The notes under the pieces were generated by a model. That model did not search any database and was not told the DNA's origin. It saw only the letters and a program-made list of their open reading frames with translations. A stretch of 64,000 bases of DNA from CALGDE01 sp964655355 (GTDB lineage Bacteria > Cyanobacteriota > Cyanobacteriia > CACIAM-69d). The translations under genes were made by a program, and so were the position numbers. Position 1 is the stretch's first letter. The number at the start of each line of letters is the position of its first letter. The DNA lies in contig CAZZMD010000016.1 in NCBI GenBank assembly GCA_964655355.1, positions 16,416-80,415 of the forward strand, given 5' to 3'. Shown piece by piece: positions 44,149 through 52,417 of the stretch.

Positions 44149-45591
44149 CTAGATACGCATCAGACGACGGAGCAAGCTCAGTTTCTGATCGTCGTAGGGG
44201 GCGTAGCGCAGGTTGAGGTCGAGCCAGAAGGGACGTTTTAGGACGGCTTTCTGATGGGTGAAGCAGTCAAACCCCGCTTTACCGTGGTACTGCCCCATAC
44301 CGCTGGGTCCAACGCCGCCGAAGGGAAGGTTAGGGGCAGCCGTTTGCAGCACCGCATCATTGAGGACGATCGCCCCGGATCGGGTTTCCTGGGTAAATTG
44401 CTGTTGGCGATCGCGGTCTTTGGAGAAGAGATAGATGGCGAGGGGGCTGGGCTGACGGCTGATATAGCGCAGCACGTCGTCCAGGTCGTCGTAGGGCAGG
44501 ATCGGCAGCAAAGGACCAAAAATTTCCTCCTGCATCAGCGGCGAGTTAGCGGGCACATCGTCGATTAGGGTGGGGTCGATATACCGATCCCCGGGGGCAA
44601 CCCGTCCCCCAAACACCACGCGGCCGCCAGAGGTCATCAGCCGTTGGATGCGATCGCACTGGTGTTGATTAATCAGGCGACCATAGTCGGGACTTTGCTC
44701 CGGGGCTTCGCCGAAAAATTCGGTGATGGTGCGCGCCAGTTGTTGCAGCAGCGCCGACTTCAGACTGCGATGAACCCACACATGATCCACCGCCAAACAG
44801 GTTTGACCGGCATTTAAAAACTTGCCCCAGGCAATCCGCCGCGCCGCCACTTCCAAATCAACGGTTTCATCCACTACACAGGGATTTTTACCCCCCAATT
44901 CCAAAGTCACCGGCGTCAGATGCTTCGCCGCCAGGGCCATCACCATTTTGGCGATGGTGGGACCACCGGTATAGAAAATATGGTCAAACCGTTCCTCCAG
45001 CAGGGCTTGGCTCGTATTCGCGCCCCCCTCCACTGCCGTCACATACATGGGGTCAAAGGTGCGCTGGAGCAGTTCGGCGATCGCCCGGGAGGTATGGGGA
45101 GCCACCTCCGAGGGTTTAATAATGGCGCAATTCCCCGCCGCGATCGCCCCAATTAAGGGCACCAGGGTTAACTGCACCGGATAGTTCCAGGCCCCCATAA
45201 TCAACACCGTCCCCAGGGGTTCCGGCATCACTCGCCCCGACCCCGGCCACAGGGTCAACGGCAACCCCACCCGACGCGATCGCATCCATTTCGGTAGGTT
45301 TTTCAAGGCGACATCCAACTCCGCCAAACAAAAGCCCACCTCCGACGACAGCACCTCAAATCCAGATTTTCCTAAGTCTTGTTGCAGCGCATCCGCCAGC
45401 CGGGGTTCCCATTCCACCAACGCCCGCCGCAGTTCCTGGAGCCGTCGCAGCCGATAATCCAGCGATCGCGTATATCCCAGCCCAAAAAAGTCGCGCTGCC
45501 GCTGCACCAACGCCGCCGGTGTTGCTCCTGTCCCGCTCGCCATTCCAGGCCCCGAGGAGGCGGAGGGAAATTGCGCTGATGGGTTAACCAC
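44149..45591 (-). CDS. Aldehyde dehydrogenase family protein
   Basis: A 480-residue NAD(P)-dependent aldehyde dehydrogenase, ALDH3-like. A GTG start at 45591 is chosen because AGGAGAG lies four bases upstream; ATG 45543 is an alternative. Motifs: GTVLIMGAWNYPVQLTLVPL, AAGNCAIIKPSEVAPHTS, HIFYTGGPTIAKMVM, VTLELGGKNPCVVD with the catalytic Glu, FLNAGQTCLAVDHVWVH with the catalytic Cys, and EEIFGPLLPILPYD. The C-terminal FGGVGPSGMGQYHGKAGFDC is typical of class 3. Cyanobacterial homologues oxidise fatty or apocarotenoid aldehydes; the substrate here is inference. It converges on devC. Confidence 0.93.
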   Translation of the reverse strand: MVNPSAQFPSASSGPGMASGTGATPAALVQRQRDFFGLGYTRSLDYRLRRLQELRRALVEWEPRLADALQQDLGKSGFEVLSSEVGFCLAELDVALKNLPKWMRSRRVGLPLTLWPGSGRVMPEPLGTVLIMGAWNYPVQLTLVPLIGAIAAGNCAIIKPSEVAPHTSRAIAELLQRTFDPMYVTAVEGGANTSQALLEERFDHIFYTGGPTIAKMVMALAAKHLTPVTLELGGKNPCVVDETVDLEVAARRIAWGKFLNAGQTCLAVDHVWVHRSLKSALLQQLARTITEFFGEAPEQSPDYGRLINQHQCDRIQRLMTSGGRVVFGGRVAPGDRYIDPTLIDDVPANSPLMQEEIFGPLLPILPYDDLDDVLRYISRQPSPLAIYLFSKDRDRQQQFTQETRSGAIVLNDAVLQTAAPNLPFGGVGPSGMGQYHGKAGFDCFTHQKAVLKRPFWLDLNLRYAPYDDQKLSLLRRLMRI

Positions 45592-45826
45592 GTTACTCTC
45601 CTAGTTACCTGAGAATAATGACCTGAGAAAATTATCTGAACTATCCGAAAATAGTTACTGGAGAGTTCGCTCCAGGGGTGCTCCAGTGCTGGCGTGCAAG
45701 GGGCATCGTTCGTCACAATAATCCCGCCATCATAACGTTCCCCGTTGGGGCGATCGCCCGACAGTTTCAATCCCACACATTCCCCCTGCCCGCCCCTTCA
45801 TCCCCTAGATTCCGTGAGGTGTAGCC

Positions 45827-46192
45827 ATGGCCCGTCCCACCATCGAATTTTTTGACGGCGTTTACGAAGCCTTTGATGAAGTGAGCCTGCGGCGCAATAC
45901 CCGCACCGGCGCAAAGATTGTGGTGATGATTTTTCGCGAATTGAAGTGTATTGAGCAATTTAAAGCCCTGCGGGCGCAATTTTCCAATGCCCTGCGCCTA
46001 ACGGATGAAGAGGGGGAAATTAGCGTGGAGCCATCAGGCGTAAAGTTCTACTTTGGGGGACCGGAAGGGGATGATCTCGATCGGGTGGAATGTTCCGTCG
46101 AAATTGCCCGCGAGGATCATTTTGAACGGGTGATGCGCTTCCTACACCGCTTTGCCGACGACAACGGCATGGGATACGACGGGGCGGAATAA
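45827..46192 (+). CDS. psb28: Photosystem II assembly factor Psb28 family (probably Psb28-2)
   Basis: A 121-residue protein with the Psb28 pattern: PTIEFFDGVYEAFDEVSLRR at the N terminus, VVMIFRELKCIEQF, LTDEEGEISVEPSGVKFYFG, and ERVMRFLHRFADDNGMGY at the C terminus. Psb28 binds the stromal side of PSII assembly intermediates near the Qb site and cytochrome b559, and protects them during assembly. The sequence departs from typical Psb28-1 at several places (for example the RNTRTGAKIV stretch and the DHFERV helix), so I favour the second paralogue type, Psb28-2. The gene is monocistronic, with about 235 bp upstream shared with the aldehyde dehydrogenase. Confidence 0.85.
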   Translation: MARPTIEFFDGVYEAFDEVSLRRNTRTGAKIVVMIFRELKCIEQFKALRAQFSNALRLTDEEGEISVEPSGVKFYFGGPEGDDLDRVECSVEIAREDHFERVMRFLHRFADDNGMGYDGAE

Positions 46193-46327
46193 CCGGTAAC
46201 GTCAAATCCCCCCATCCTCTGCGGCCACTGGACGCAAAATCATCCTGTATCACCGCTAGCATTCCCGACTTTTTAAAACTCGCTACCATAGCTCAAAAGG
46301 CATGGGGAAAGTTTTAGGGACAGGTCA

Positions 46328-47335
46328 ATGCAGCACTTTACACGGCACCTTCATCACCAACGCGGGTTCGGGACCGCGCGTTTATTGCCCTTGGTTTTAG
46401 CGTTATCCCTCCCCCTGGGGGCCTGTCAGCTCACCTCCCAGACCTCTGATGTAGTCAGTGGTGTAGTCCCTAACCCTCCCGCCCAAGCGTCAGATGGCAC
46501 CCGCCCAACGCCCGAGTTAACGGCGGACGCCAAAGCAATCAATGACGCCATTTTGGATGATTTGAAAGGGGCAACGTTTGTCTATCTCGGCGAGGTGCAT
46601 AACCAACCGGGCGATCGCGCAGGCCAGATGGCAATCCTGGAAGCGCTGTACGAGGACAATCCCAAGCTGGCCATTTCCATGGAAATGTTCCAGCGTCCGT
46701 TCCAGCCCTTTTTGGATGATTATCTGGCGGGGGAAATTGATGAAGCCGAGTTGGTCGCCAAGACCGAATATGAGCAGCGTTGGGGCTTTCCCTGGGAATC
46801 CTATGCGCCGATTTTACGGTTCGCGAAAGAGAATCAGGTCCCAGTGATTGCGGCCAATACCCCCACGGAAATTCTGCGGAAGGTGGCCCGGGAAGGGCTG
46901 GACAATCTCAGCGGCGATGATTTCCGATATATTCCCCCCCGGGAGGAAATCCTGCTGGACAATCAAGCCTATCGGGATCAGCTCCAGGGCATTTTTTCCC
47001 AACACATGCACAGCGGACACGGCAATAGCGATGGATTTGAACGCTTTTTTTCCGCCCAGGTGACTTGGGATGAAACCATGGCCGAGGCGATCGCCAAGTT
47101 CCACGCCGAGAACCCGGACTATCGCATTGTGTCCATCAGCGGCTTAGGCCATGTGTCCTATGGCTATGGCATCCCCAGTCGGGTTGAGCGCCGGGTGGAC
47201 GATGGACTGGAGCACCGCAGCGTTTTATTTACCCATCAGGATCGGAAGCTGCCCCCCAACGCCGACCAGGCCGCTGACCATTTTTGGCGCTATGCCGAAT
47301 TGCCCCGCCGCCGACAGTCCCTACCTAGTCAGTAG
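46328..47335 (+). CDS. ChaN family lipoprotein
   Basis: A 335-residue secreted lipoprotein. The N terminus is long and basic, followed by a hydrophobic core and a lipobox LSLPLGAC (Cys about residue 33), so the mature protein is lipid-anchored. The rest fits the ChaN / haem-binding uptake family (DUF399): ATFVYLGEVHNQPGDRAGQM, LAISMEMFQRPFQPFLDDYL, QVPVIAANTPTEILRKVA, and VSISGLGHVSYGYGIPSRVE at the C terminus. Family members bind haem, and some are tied to iron uptake. Other features are unremarkable and it stands alone. Start: ATG 46328, with a second ATG not in frame nearby. Confidence 0.88.
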   Translation: MQHFTRHLHHQRGFGTARLLPLVLALSLPLGACQLTSQTSDVVSGVVPNPPAQASDGTRPTPELTADAKAINDAILDDLKGATFVYLGEVHNQPGDRAGQMAILEALYEDNPKLAISMEMFQRPFQPFLDDYLAGEIDEAELVAKTEYEQRWGFPWESYAPILRFAKENQVPVIAANTPTEILRKVAREGLDNLSGDDFRYIPPREEILLDNQAYRDQLQGIFSQHMHSGHGNSDGFERFFSAQVTWDETMAEAIAKFHAENPDYRIVSISGLGHVSYGYGIPSRVERRVDDGLEHRSVLFTHQDRKLPPNADQAADHFWRYAELPRRRQSLPSQ

Positions 47336-47434
47336 GTCAGTCGTCATTAGGTCATTAGGTCATTGAGTCAGTTATCAGGGCGGCGGGGGCGATCGCCCTC
47401 CACCGTCCCTCTCCTTTCCCATCCTGACGTTTCC

Positions 47435-48394
47435 CTATTCCGGGGCATCCAGGTCCACAACAACCAGGGGTGTACGCTGTAGCCCTTGGAAGAATAGGGC
47501 AGTCACATCGGGCTGGTCCGAACTATCCCCAGACTGAGCAAAGTCGGATTGTAATTTCTGCAAAATCTTTTGCCACACCAACGTCAGCATCGGATCATTG
47601 GGGCGATCGCGAGCCACGTCGGCCACCTGGGCCATCAGGTCGACCCACAGGCCTTCCCCAGCAAAGACGTTTAACCGCTCCACAGCATCGGACGCAGAGG
47701 CTAACTGTTCCCCTAACTCCGTGCCGGGCTCCACCCGTTGGATCACCCCCTGTTCTGCCACATAAGCCCAGTCCTGGGTAATCTCATCGGCACAGGCCAC
47801 CTCTGACACAATGTGGTATTCCGCTCCCACCTTAAGGTCCGGCGGGGAGGCGTGTTTCTCGCCATCGGCAGCACTAAACAGATCCACCGCATACAGCCCC
47901 GCCGCTGCCGGATAACGCCGCTGCACCCGAGCGATCGGTTCCGATTTACCCAATTCATATAACGTGACGCGAAGGTTCACTTCCCCGGATTCAGACGCTA
48001 GGTTGAGATAGAGTTTGGGGCGATCGCTCACGGTTTTGCCATAGCCATACACATCCCCTGCGGTCCCGTCTCCCTCTCGGAACATGGGCAACAGAAGCTG
48101 CGCACAGCGACTGCCTCGGGTGCCGGCCCGTTCCCGACGACCCGGTGCCCCCAAATCCTGGGGCGGCGCAAAGTTTGTCCCCGCAGGCTCCCGACGCCCC
48201 GGTGCGCCCACCGGTTGCACCGGTGAAAATTCTAGGGTTCCCTGGGCGATCGGTCCCAGCTGTTCCCAACGCCAAGGGACAGGGGCCTCGGCTGTTCTGT
48301 GGGCGATCGCTGGTGCGTCCCCCAGTAGCCCCCCTAAAACAGCGATCGCCAAAGATGAAACCGAAATCGTACGCGGAGGGAGCAAGGGAAGCAT
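47435..48394 (-). CDS. DUF928 family protein
   Basis: A 319-residue secreted protein with a signal peptide (ISVSSLAIAVLGGLLGDAPA, cleaved near AIA). The DUF928 region (about 95-235) has the characteristic QDLGAPGRRERAGTRGSRC, then PKLYLNLASESGEVNLRVTL and VACADEITQDWAYVAEQG. The GAPGRRE motif is doubled: GAPGRREPAGTNF (about residue 62) and GAPGRRERAGTRG (about residue 80), with matching DNA, so a short internal duplication has occurred. DUF928 is a cyanobacterial family of unknown function, probably periplasmic. It is divergent from the DUF790 gene. Confidence 0.87.
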   Translation of the reverse strand: MLPLLPPRTISVSSLAIAVLGGLLGDAPAIAHRTAEAPVPWRWEQLGPIAQGTLEFSPVQPVGAPGRREPAGTNFAPPQDLGAPGRRERAGTRGSRCAQLLLPMFREGDGTAGDVYGYGKTVSDRPKLYLNLASESGEVNLRVTLYELGKSEPIARVQRRYPAAAGLYAVDLFSAADGEKHASPPDLKVGAEYHIVSEVACADEITQDWAYVAEQGVIQRVEPGTELGEQLASASDAVERLNVFAGEGLWVDLMAQVADVARDRPNDPMLTLVWQKILQKLQSDFAQSGDSSDQPDVTALFFQGLQRTPLVVVDLDAPE

Positions 48395-48613
48395 AGTTAT
48401 CCATTCAAGAAGCTATGTCTTAAACGATAGCCAATAAATCTGTATTCATACAGCGCTATCCCGCATCGGCACTGGGGGGTAAGACCCCACACGCATTTCC
48501 CATACCCTTCATTTGTTACCAAGTACAGGGGCTTCATCCGGTCTGTAAGACTGGGCGAAAAATGGGCTAAGACTGGGCAAACGGCTCTACCCCGGGCGAT
48601 CCCCGACCTTCCC

Positions 48614-49831
48614 ATGCTGCCTACCGAATTATTGATTCACCGATATCACGGCGAAACGCTGGCTCCCCATCGGCTCCCCCTCAGTGAACCGAATCGGCAG
48701 CGGTCAGCGATCGCCATCGAAACCGTGCGATCGCACCAGGGCAAAACCCAAGGGGAATTGAGCAAAGCGCTCGCGGAATTGGAAGGCAATAGCCCGGATT
48801 TCAAGGTGGATCGCGGGCTAGGGCATATTTTGCAAAAGAATTTTTCGACGTTTGAAATTGTCAGTCCCCTGGAGCCGATCGCCCTGCGACAACGGGTATT
48901 TGAGGCAGCGGCGCAGCAGATCCCCAACCCCAGCCAAACCCCAAGCATTCTGGAAAAAGTGGCCCGGGCGCTAAGCGAAGACGGGGATCAAGAAGTATTG
49001 CCGGATCAGGTGCGTCAAGGATTGTATGCGGACCTGCCGGAGAATCGAATTTTAACGGTGTTTGATGCCCCCGAGAGTGATGCGTTGATTCATCGCTATA
49101 ACCTGTCCCAAGTACAGGGGATTTTCTATCGCGCCAGCCATTTGGTGATTCAAGCCTATCGGAATGATCCCGGCGAATATAAAACCCTTTTTCGCTATCT
49201 CAAACTTTTTCAATTAATGACCTATATCGAAGGGGATCAAAGTCAGGGATTTACGATTACCATCGACGGTCCAACCAGTTTATTTAAGCCCAGTACCCGC
49301 TATGGTCTGGCGATCGCCAAACTGATCCCCGCCCTGCTCCACGTAACAAAATGGTCCCTGACCGCGACATTACAAATGAAGGATACCTATGGCGATCGCC
49401 GGGTGATTGAGCGGCAATTTACGTTGGATTCCGATTGTGGGTTAGTGACCCATTATTCCCCGGGCAAGGTATTTGACAGCATGATTGAAGAGTCCTTTGT
49501 GAAACGCTGGGAGAAAACCAAAACCGACTGGAAGTTAGAACGGGAGGTCGATTTAATTCCGATCCCCGGCAGCGTTGCGATTCCCGATTTTCGATTGGTC
49601 CATCCCGATGGGCGATCGCTGATCCTAGAAATTATTGGCTATTGGCGACCGGAATATTTACGGAAAAAGTTCGCGCAAATTCGGAAGTCGGGGCGACAAG
49701 ATTGGGTGATTGCCATTTCAGAACGGCTGAATTTAGAAAAGGCGGGGGTGAATGCCAACGAGTTACCGGGTCCAGTAGTTTGGTTTAAGGAAAAATTGCA
49801 GCCCAAACAGGTTTTAGCGGTCCTAGATTAG
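48614..49831 (+). CDS. DUF790 (Bax1-like) nuclease family protein
   Basis: A 405-residue protein beginning LPTELLIHRYHGETLAPHRL, as is typical of DUF790. This family includes archaeal Bax1, which works with the XPB helicase as a structure-specific nuclease in DNA repair. The N-terminal domain (1-130) looks like a winged or helical module. The C-terminal part contains the PD-(D/E)xK-like core: IPDFRLVHPDGRSLILEIIG (about residues 322-341), followed by YWRPEYLRKKFAQIRKSG with the Lys. An XPB-like helicase gene is often found near DUF790 genes but is not seen here. The next gene, a HAD phosphatase, follows 20 bp later, so the two are probably cotranscribed. Confidence 0.87.
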   Translation: MLPTELLIHRYHGETLAPHRLPLSEPNRQRSAIAIETVRSHQGKTQGELSKALAELEGNSPDFKVDRGLGHILQKNFSTFEIVSPLEPIALRQRVFEAAAQQIPNPSQTPSILEKVARALSEDGDQEVLPDQVRQGLYADLPENRILTVFDAPESDALIHRYNLSQVQGIFYRASHLVIQAYRNDPGEYKTLFRYLKLFQLMTYIEGDQSQGFTITIDGPTSLFKPSTRYGLAIAKLIPALLHVTKWSLTATLQMKDTYGDRRVIERQFTLDSDCGLVTHYSPGKVFDSMIEESFVKRWEKTKTDWKLEREVDLIPIPGSVAIPDFRLVHPDGRSLILEIIGYWRPEYLRKKFAQIRKSGRQDWVIAISERLNLEKAGVNANELPGPVVWFKEKLQPKQVLAVLD

Positions 49832-49851
49832 CGGTCTTAGATTTTAGATTA

Positions 49852-50349
49852 ATGAACTTCAAACTCATTATTTTTGATAAGGATAAAACCCTCGTCAAAC
49901 CGAAAGGTCGCGGGCGCTTCGTTAATTTTCCAAAGGATCAGGTGCTATTAACGGGGGTCGAGGACAAGATTCAAAGCCTTCACGACGATGGGATTTTGAT
50001 GGCGATCGCGACAAATCAGGGGGGCGTCAGTGCGGGTCATAAATCCCTGGGGTCTGCCAAGGCGGAATTGTCCTATGCGATGACGCTAACCCGGATTGAA
50101 TACGGCATTTTATGTCCCGATATGCAGGGACGCCGCGCCTGTGCCCTAACGCCAAATGGGGTAGAAACCTTATCCGGTGGGGAAGCTAATTGGCGAAAGC
50201 CTGGGGCGGGGATGCTGTTGTGGTGTTTGGAGACCTTAGGGGCTGCGCCCAGGGAGACGTTATTTGTGGGCGATCGCCCGGAGGATCAGCAGGCGGGCCA
50301 CAGTGCAGGCTGTCAGTTTCGGTGGGCTAAAAATTTTTTCTCGGGATAA
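49852..50349 (+). CDS. HAD family hydrolase, HAD-IIIA / polynucleotide 3'-phosphatase-like
   Basis: A 165-residue HAD phosphatase with motif I LIIFDKDKTLVKP (DxDxT), motif II LMAIATNQGGVSAG (Thr), the Lys of WRKPGAGMLLW, and motif IV TLFVGDRPEDQQAG (DxxxD). The central part has Cys-x-Asp-Met-Gln (ILCPDMQGRRACALT). It is related to HisB-N / GmhB / PNK 3'-phosphatase proteins, which remove phosphates from sugars, histidinol or DNA 3' ends. The genuine start is ATG 49852. Being 20 bp after a Bax1-like nuclease gene makes a DNA 3'-end-processing role plausible (inference). Confidence 0.83.
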   Translation: MNFKLIIFDKDKTLVKPKGRGRFVNFPKDQVLLTGVEDKIQSLHDDGILMAIATNQGGVSAGHKSLGSAKAELSYAMTLTRIEYGILCPDMQGRRACALTPNGVETLSGGEANWRKPGAGMLLWCLETLGAAPRETLFVGDRPEDQQAGHSAGCQFRWAKNFFSG

Positions 50350-50365
50350 TTTCTCAAGCTAAACC

Positions 50366-50406
50366 AAACAGCGATCGCCCCGATTATTGGAGCGATCGCT
50401 GTTTTT
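50366..50406 (+). terminator. Terminator built from inverted HIP1 octamers
   Basis: Perfect 13-bp stem AAACAGCGATCGC (50366-50378) with GCGATCGCTGTTT (50392-50404), a 13-nt loop and TTTT. It ends the DUF790/HAD unit and lies 48 bp before the convergent groL stop. Both arms are HIP1 octamers. Confidence 0.85.
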
Positions 50407-50453
50407 CAACGGTTCGTGATTAAGCGCAGCAGGTTAAACGCAGACCGGGAGAA

Positions 50454-52187
50454 TTACATTCCCAAACCGCCCATGCCACCCATACCGGGCATACCCATAC
50501 CGCCCATGCCAGGCATACCCATGCCACCCATACCGGGCATCCCCATGCCGCCGCCCATACCACCCATGCCACCCATGGGATCACCGCCGGGAGCAGGAGG
50601 AGCGGGGGGTTCAGGCTTTTCAACCACCAGGGCTTCGGTGGTGACCACCAAGCTGGCGATCGAGGCTGCATTTTGCAGGGCAATCCGAACCACTTTCACC
50701 GGGTCGATGAGCCCACTATCCAGAGTATTTTCGTAGGTTTCGGTGACGGCGTTATAGCCAATGCCCTCGTCAGCATTTTGGAGCTTATCAACAACGATCG
50801 CCCCTTCAACGCCTGCATTCGTTGCCACCTGCATAATGGGCGCTTCCAAGGCGCGACCCACAATATCGGCACCAAGCTGCTCATCGTCGGCGAGCTGGGC
50901 GCGGAAGGCTTCTACCTTTTTCTGCAAGAACATCATGGTTGCCCCGCCGCCAGGGACAATCCCCTCATCGATCGCCGCTTTGGTAGCGTTCAATGCGTCC
51001 TCCATCCGTAGCTTGCGATCGCGCATTTCGGTCTCAGTTGCGGCACCCACCTTAATTTGGGCAACGCCACCAACCAAGCGAGCAATACGCTCCTGCAACT
51101 TCTCGGTGTCGTAGGCGCTGTCGGTTTCCGCCAATTCCTTTTTGAGCTGACCGACTCGCTTCGCCACATCAGCATTGCCCGCGGCCTCCCCGGCAACAAT
51201 CGTGGTGGCGTCCTTGGTGATGACAATCTTTTCCGCCGAGCCCAACATATCGACGGTGACGTTATCCAGAGTCAATCCGCTAGCTTCGGTCACAAGCTGC
51301 GCTTGGGTCACAACGGCAATATCCTGCAGCATCGCCACCCGTCGCTCACCGAAACCAGGGGATTTCACGGCCGCCACTTTGATGGCACCGCGCATCTTGT
51401 TCACCACCAAGGTGGCAAGGGCTTCCCCTTCCAAATCCTGGGCAATCAACAACAACGGCTTACCGGCTTGGGCCGCGCCTTCCAAAATCCCCAAAATCTC
51501 CTGGAGGGAGCCGATTTTTGCATCGGTCACCAACACAAGAGCGTCTTCCAGAACAGCCTCAGAGCGCTCCTCATCGGTCACGAAATAGGGAGAAATATAG
51601 CCGCGATCAAACTGCATTCCCTGGACAATATCCACCGTGGTGGTCTGGGATTTCGACTCTTCAACGGTAATCACGCCATCCTTGGTGACCTTACCGAACG
51701 CGTCAGAAATTAGCTCACCAATCTCCTTATCATCCCCCGCAGAAATGGTCGCCACCTTCACGATGTCGCCATCGGTCACGGGCTTTGCTAGGGCGTTCAG
51801 CTCATCCAGCAAAAACGCCGTCGTCTTCTCAATTCCTTTTCGCAGCGCCACCGGGTTTACCCCCGCCGCCACCACCTTCATCCCTTCCTTCACCAACGCT
51901 TGGGTCAGCACCGTTGCAGTGGTGGTGCCATCGCCCGCAATCTCCTTCGTATTGGACGCCACTTCCTTCAGTAGCTGCGCGCCCGCATTTTCGAAAGGAT
52001 TCGACAGACTAATTTCCTTCGCGATCATAATCCCATCGTTCACGATGCTGGGATTACCGCCCGCCTTCTCCAGAACGACATTGCGCCCCTTCGGTCCCAT
52101 CGTAATTCGCACCGCATCCGCTAGAGCGTTGACCCCCTTGGCAAGGGATTGCCGCGAGTCCTCATTAAACGAAACTAGCTTAGCCAT
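50454..52187 (-). CDS. groL: 60-kDa chaperonin GroEL (not in operon with groES)
   Basis: A 577-residue GroEL, longer than the usual 540-560. Equatorial ATP-binding motifs are MGPKGRNVVLEKAGGNPSIV and AGDGTTTATVLTQALVKEGM; others are LLIAQDLEGEALATLVVNKM, VKSPGFGERRVAMLQDIAV, and GIVPGGGATMMFLQ near the C terminus. The tail has an extended Gly-Met segment in which GMPGMGGM units are repeated, replacing the ordinary GGM run. A CIRCE element at 52257-52283 shows HrcA control and heat-shock induction. With no groES upstream, it matches the second cyanobacterial GroEL locus (groEL2). Confidence 0.96.
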   Translation of the reverse strand: MAKLVSFNEDSRQSLAKGVNALADAVRITMGPKGRNVVLEKAGGNPSIVNDGIMIAKEISLSNPFENAGAQLLKEVASNTKEIAGDGTTTATVLTQALVKEGMKVVAAGVNPVALRKGIEKTTAFLLDELNALAKPVTDGDIVKVATISAGDDKEIGELISDAFGKVTKDGVITVEESKSQTTTVDIVQGMQFDRGYISPYFVTDEERSEAVLEDALVLVTDAKIGSLQEILGILEGAAQAGKPLLLIAQDLEGEALATLVVNKMRGAIKVAAVKSPGFGERRVAMLQDIAVVTQAQLVTEASGLTLDNVTVDMLGSAEKIVITKDATTIVAGEAAGNADVAKRVGQLKKELAETDSAYDTEKLQERIARLVGGVAQIKVGAATETEMRDRKLRMEDALNATKAAIDEGIVPGGGATMMFLQKKVEAFRAQLADDEQLGADIVGRALEAPIMQVATNAGVEGAIVVDKLQNADEGIGYNAVTETYENTLDSGLIDPVKVVRIALQNAASIASLVVTTEALVVEKPEPPAPPAPGGDPMGGMGGMGGGMGMPGMGGMGMPGMGGMGMPGMGGMGGLGM

Positions 52188-52256
52188 AGATCCTTGTACT
52201 GAAACTGCGATAGGCGTGGTTGCAACGACAAAACTCCCGCGAGAGTTTGATCACCG

Positions 52257-52283
52257 CTAGCACTCTACTCGGGTGAGTGCTAA
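52257..52283. promoter_or_regulatory. CIRCE element (HrcA operator)
   Basis: Inverted repeat TAGCACTC (52258-52265), 9-bp spacer, GAGTGCTA (52275-52282): the canonical CIRCE consensus with one mismatch at its 5' edge (C for T). It lies 70 bp upstream of the groL start and is the binding site of the HrcA repressor. A second, shorter palindrome AAACTC-n6-GAGTTT lies at 52231-52248. Confidence 0.93.
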
Positions 52284-52417
52284 ACCCAGAAGCCAAGATT
52301 ACCGAACAAAAGCGGATCGGGCCGATAGATCCCCCCAGATTTCAGGCATGGTCAGCCGGACTGGTGTAAGGAGACGAGCCCGCAGAGTGGGGTACGGGCG
52401 TTATCAGTCCTATCGGA

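Noticed and set aside
44023..44241. 72-codon frame overlapping the devC terminator and the end of the aldehyde dehydrogenase
   Set aside because: It spans a strong terminator hairpin and overlaps a certain gene in antisense. The product has no recognisable character.
51057..51713. 218-codon frame antisense to groL
   Set aside because: Fully covered by a certain chaperonin gene. The composition is that of a reversed frame.
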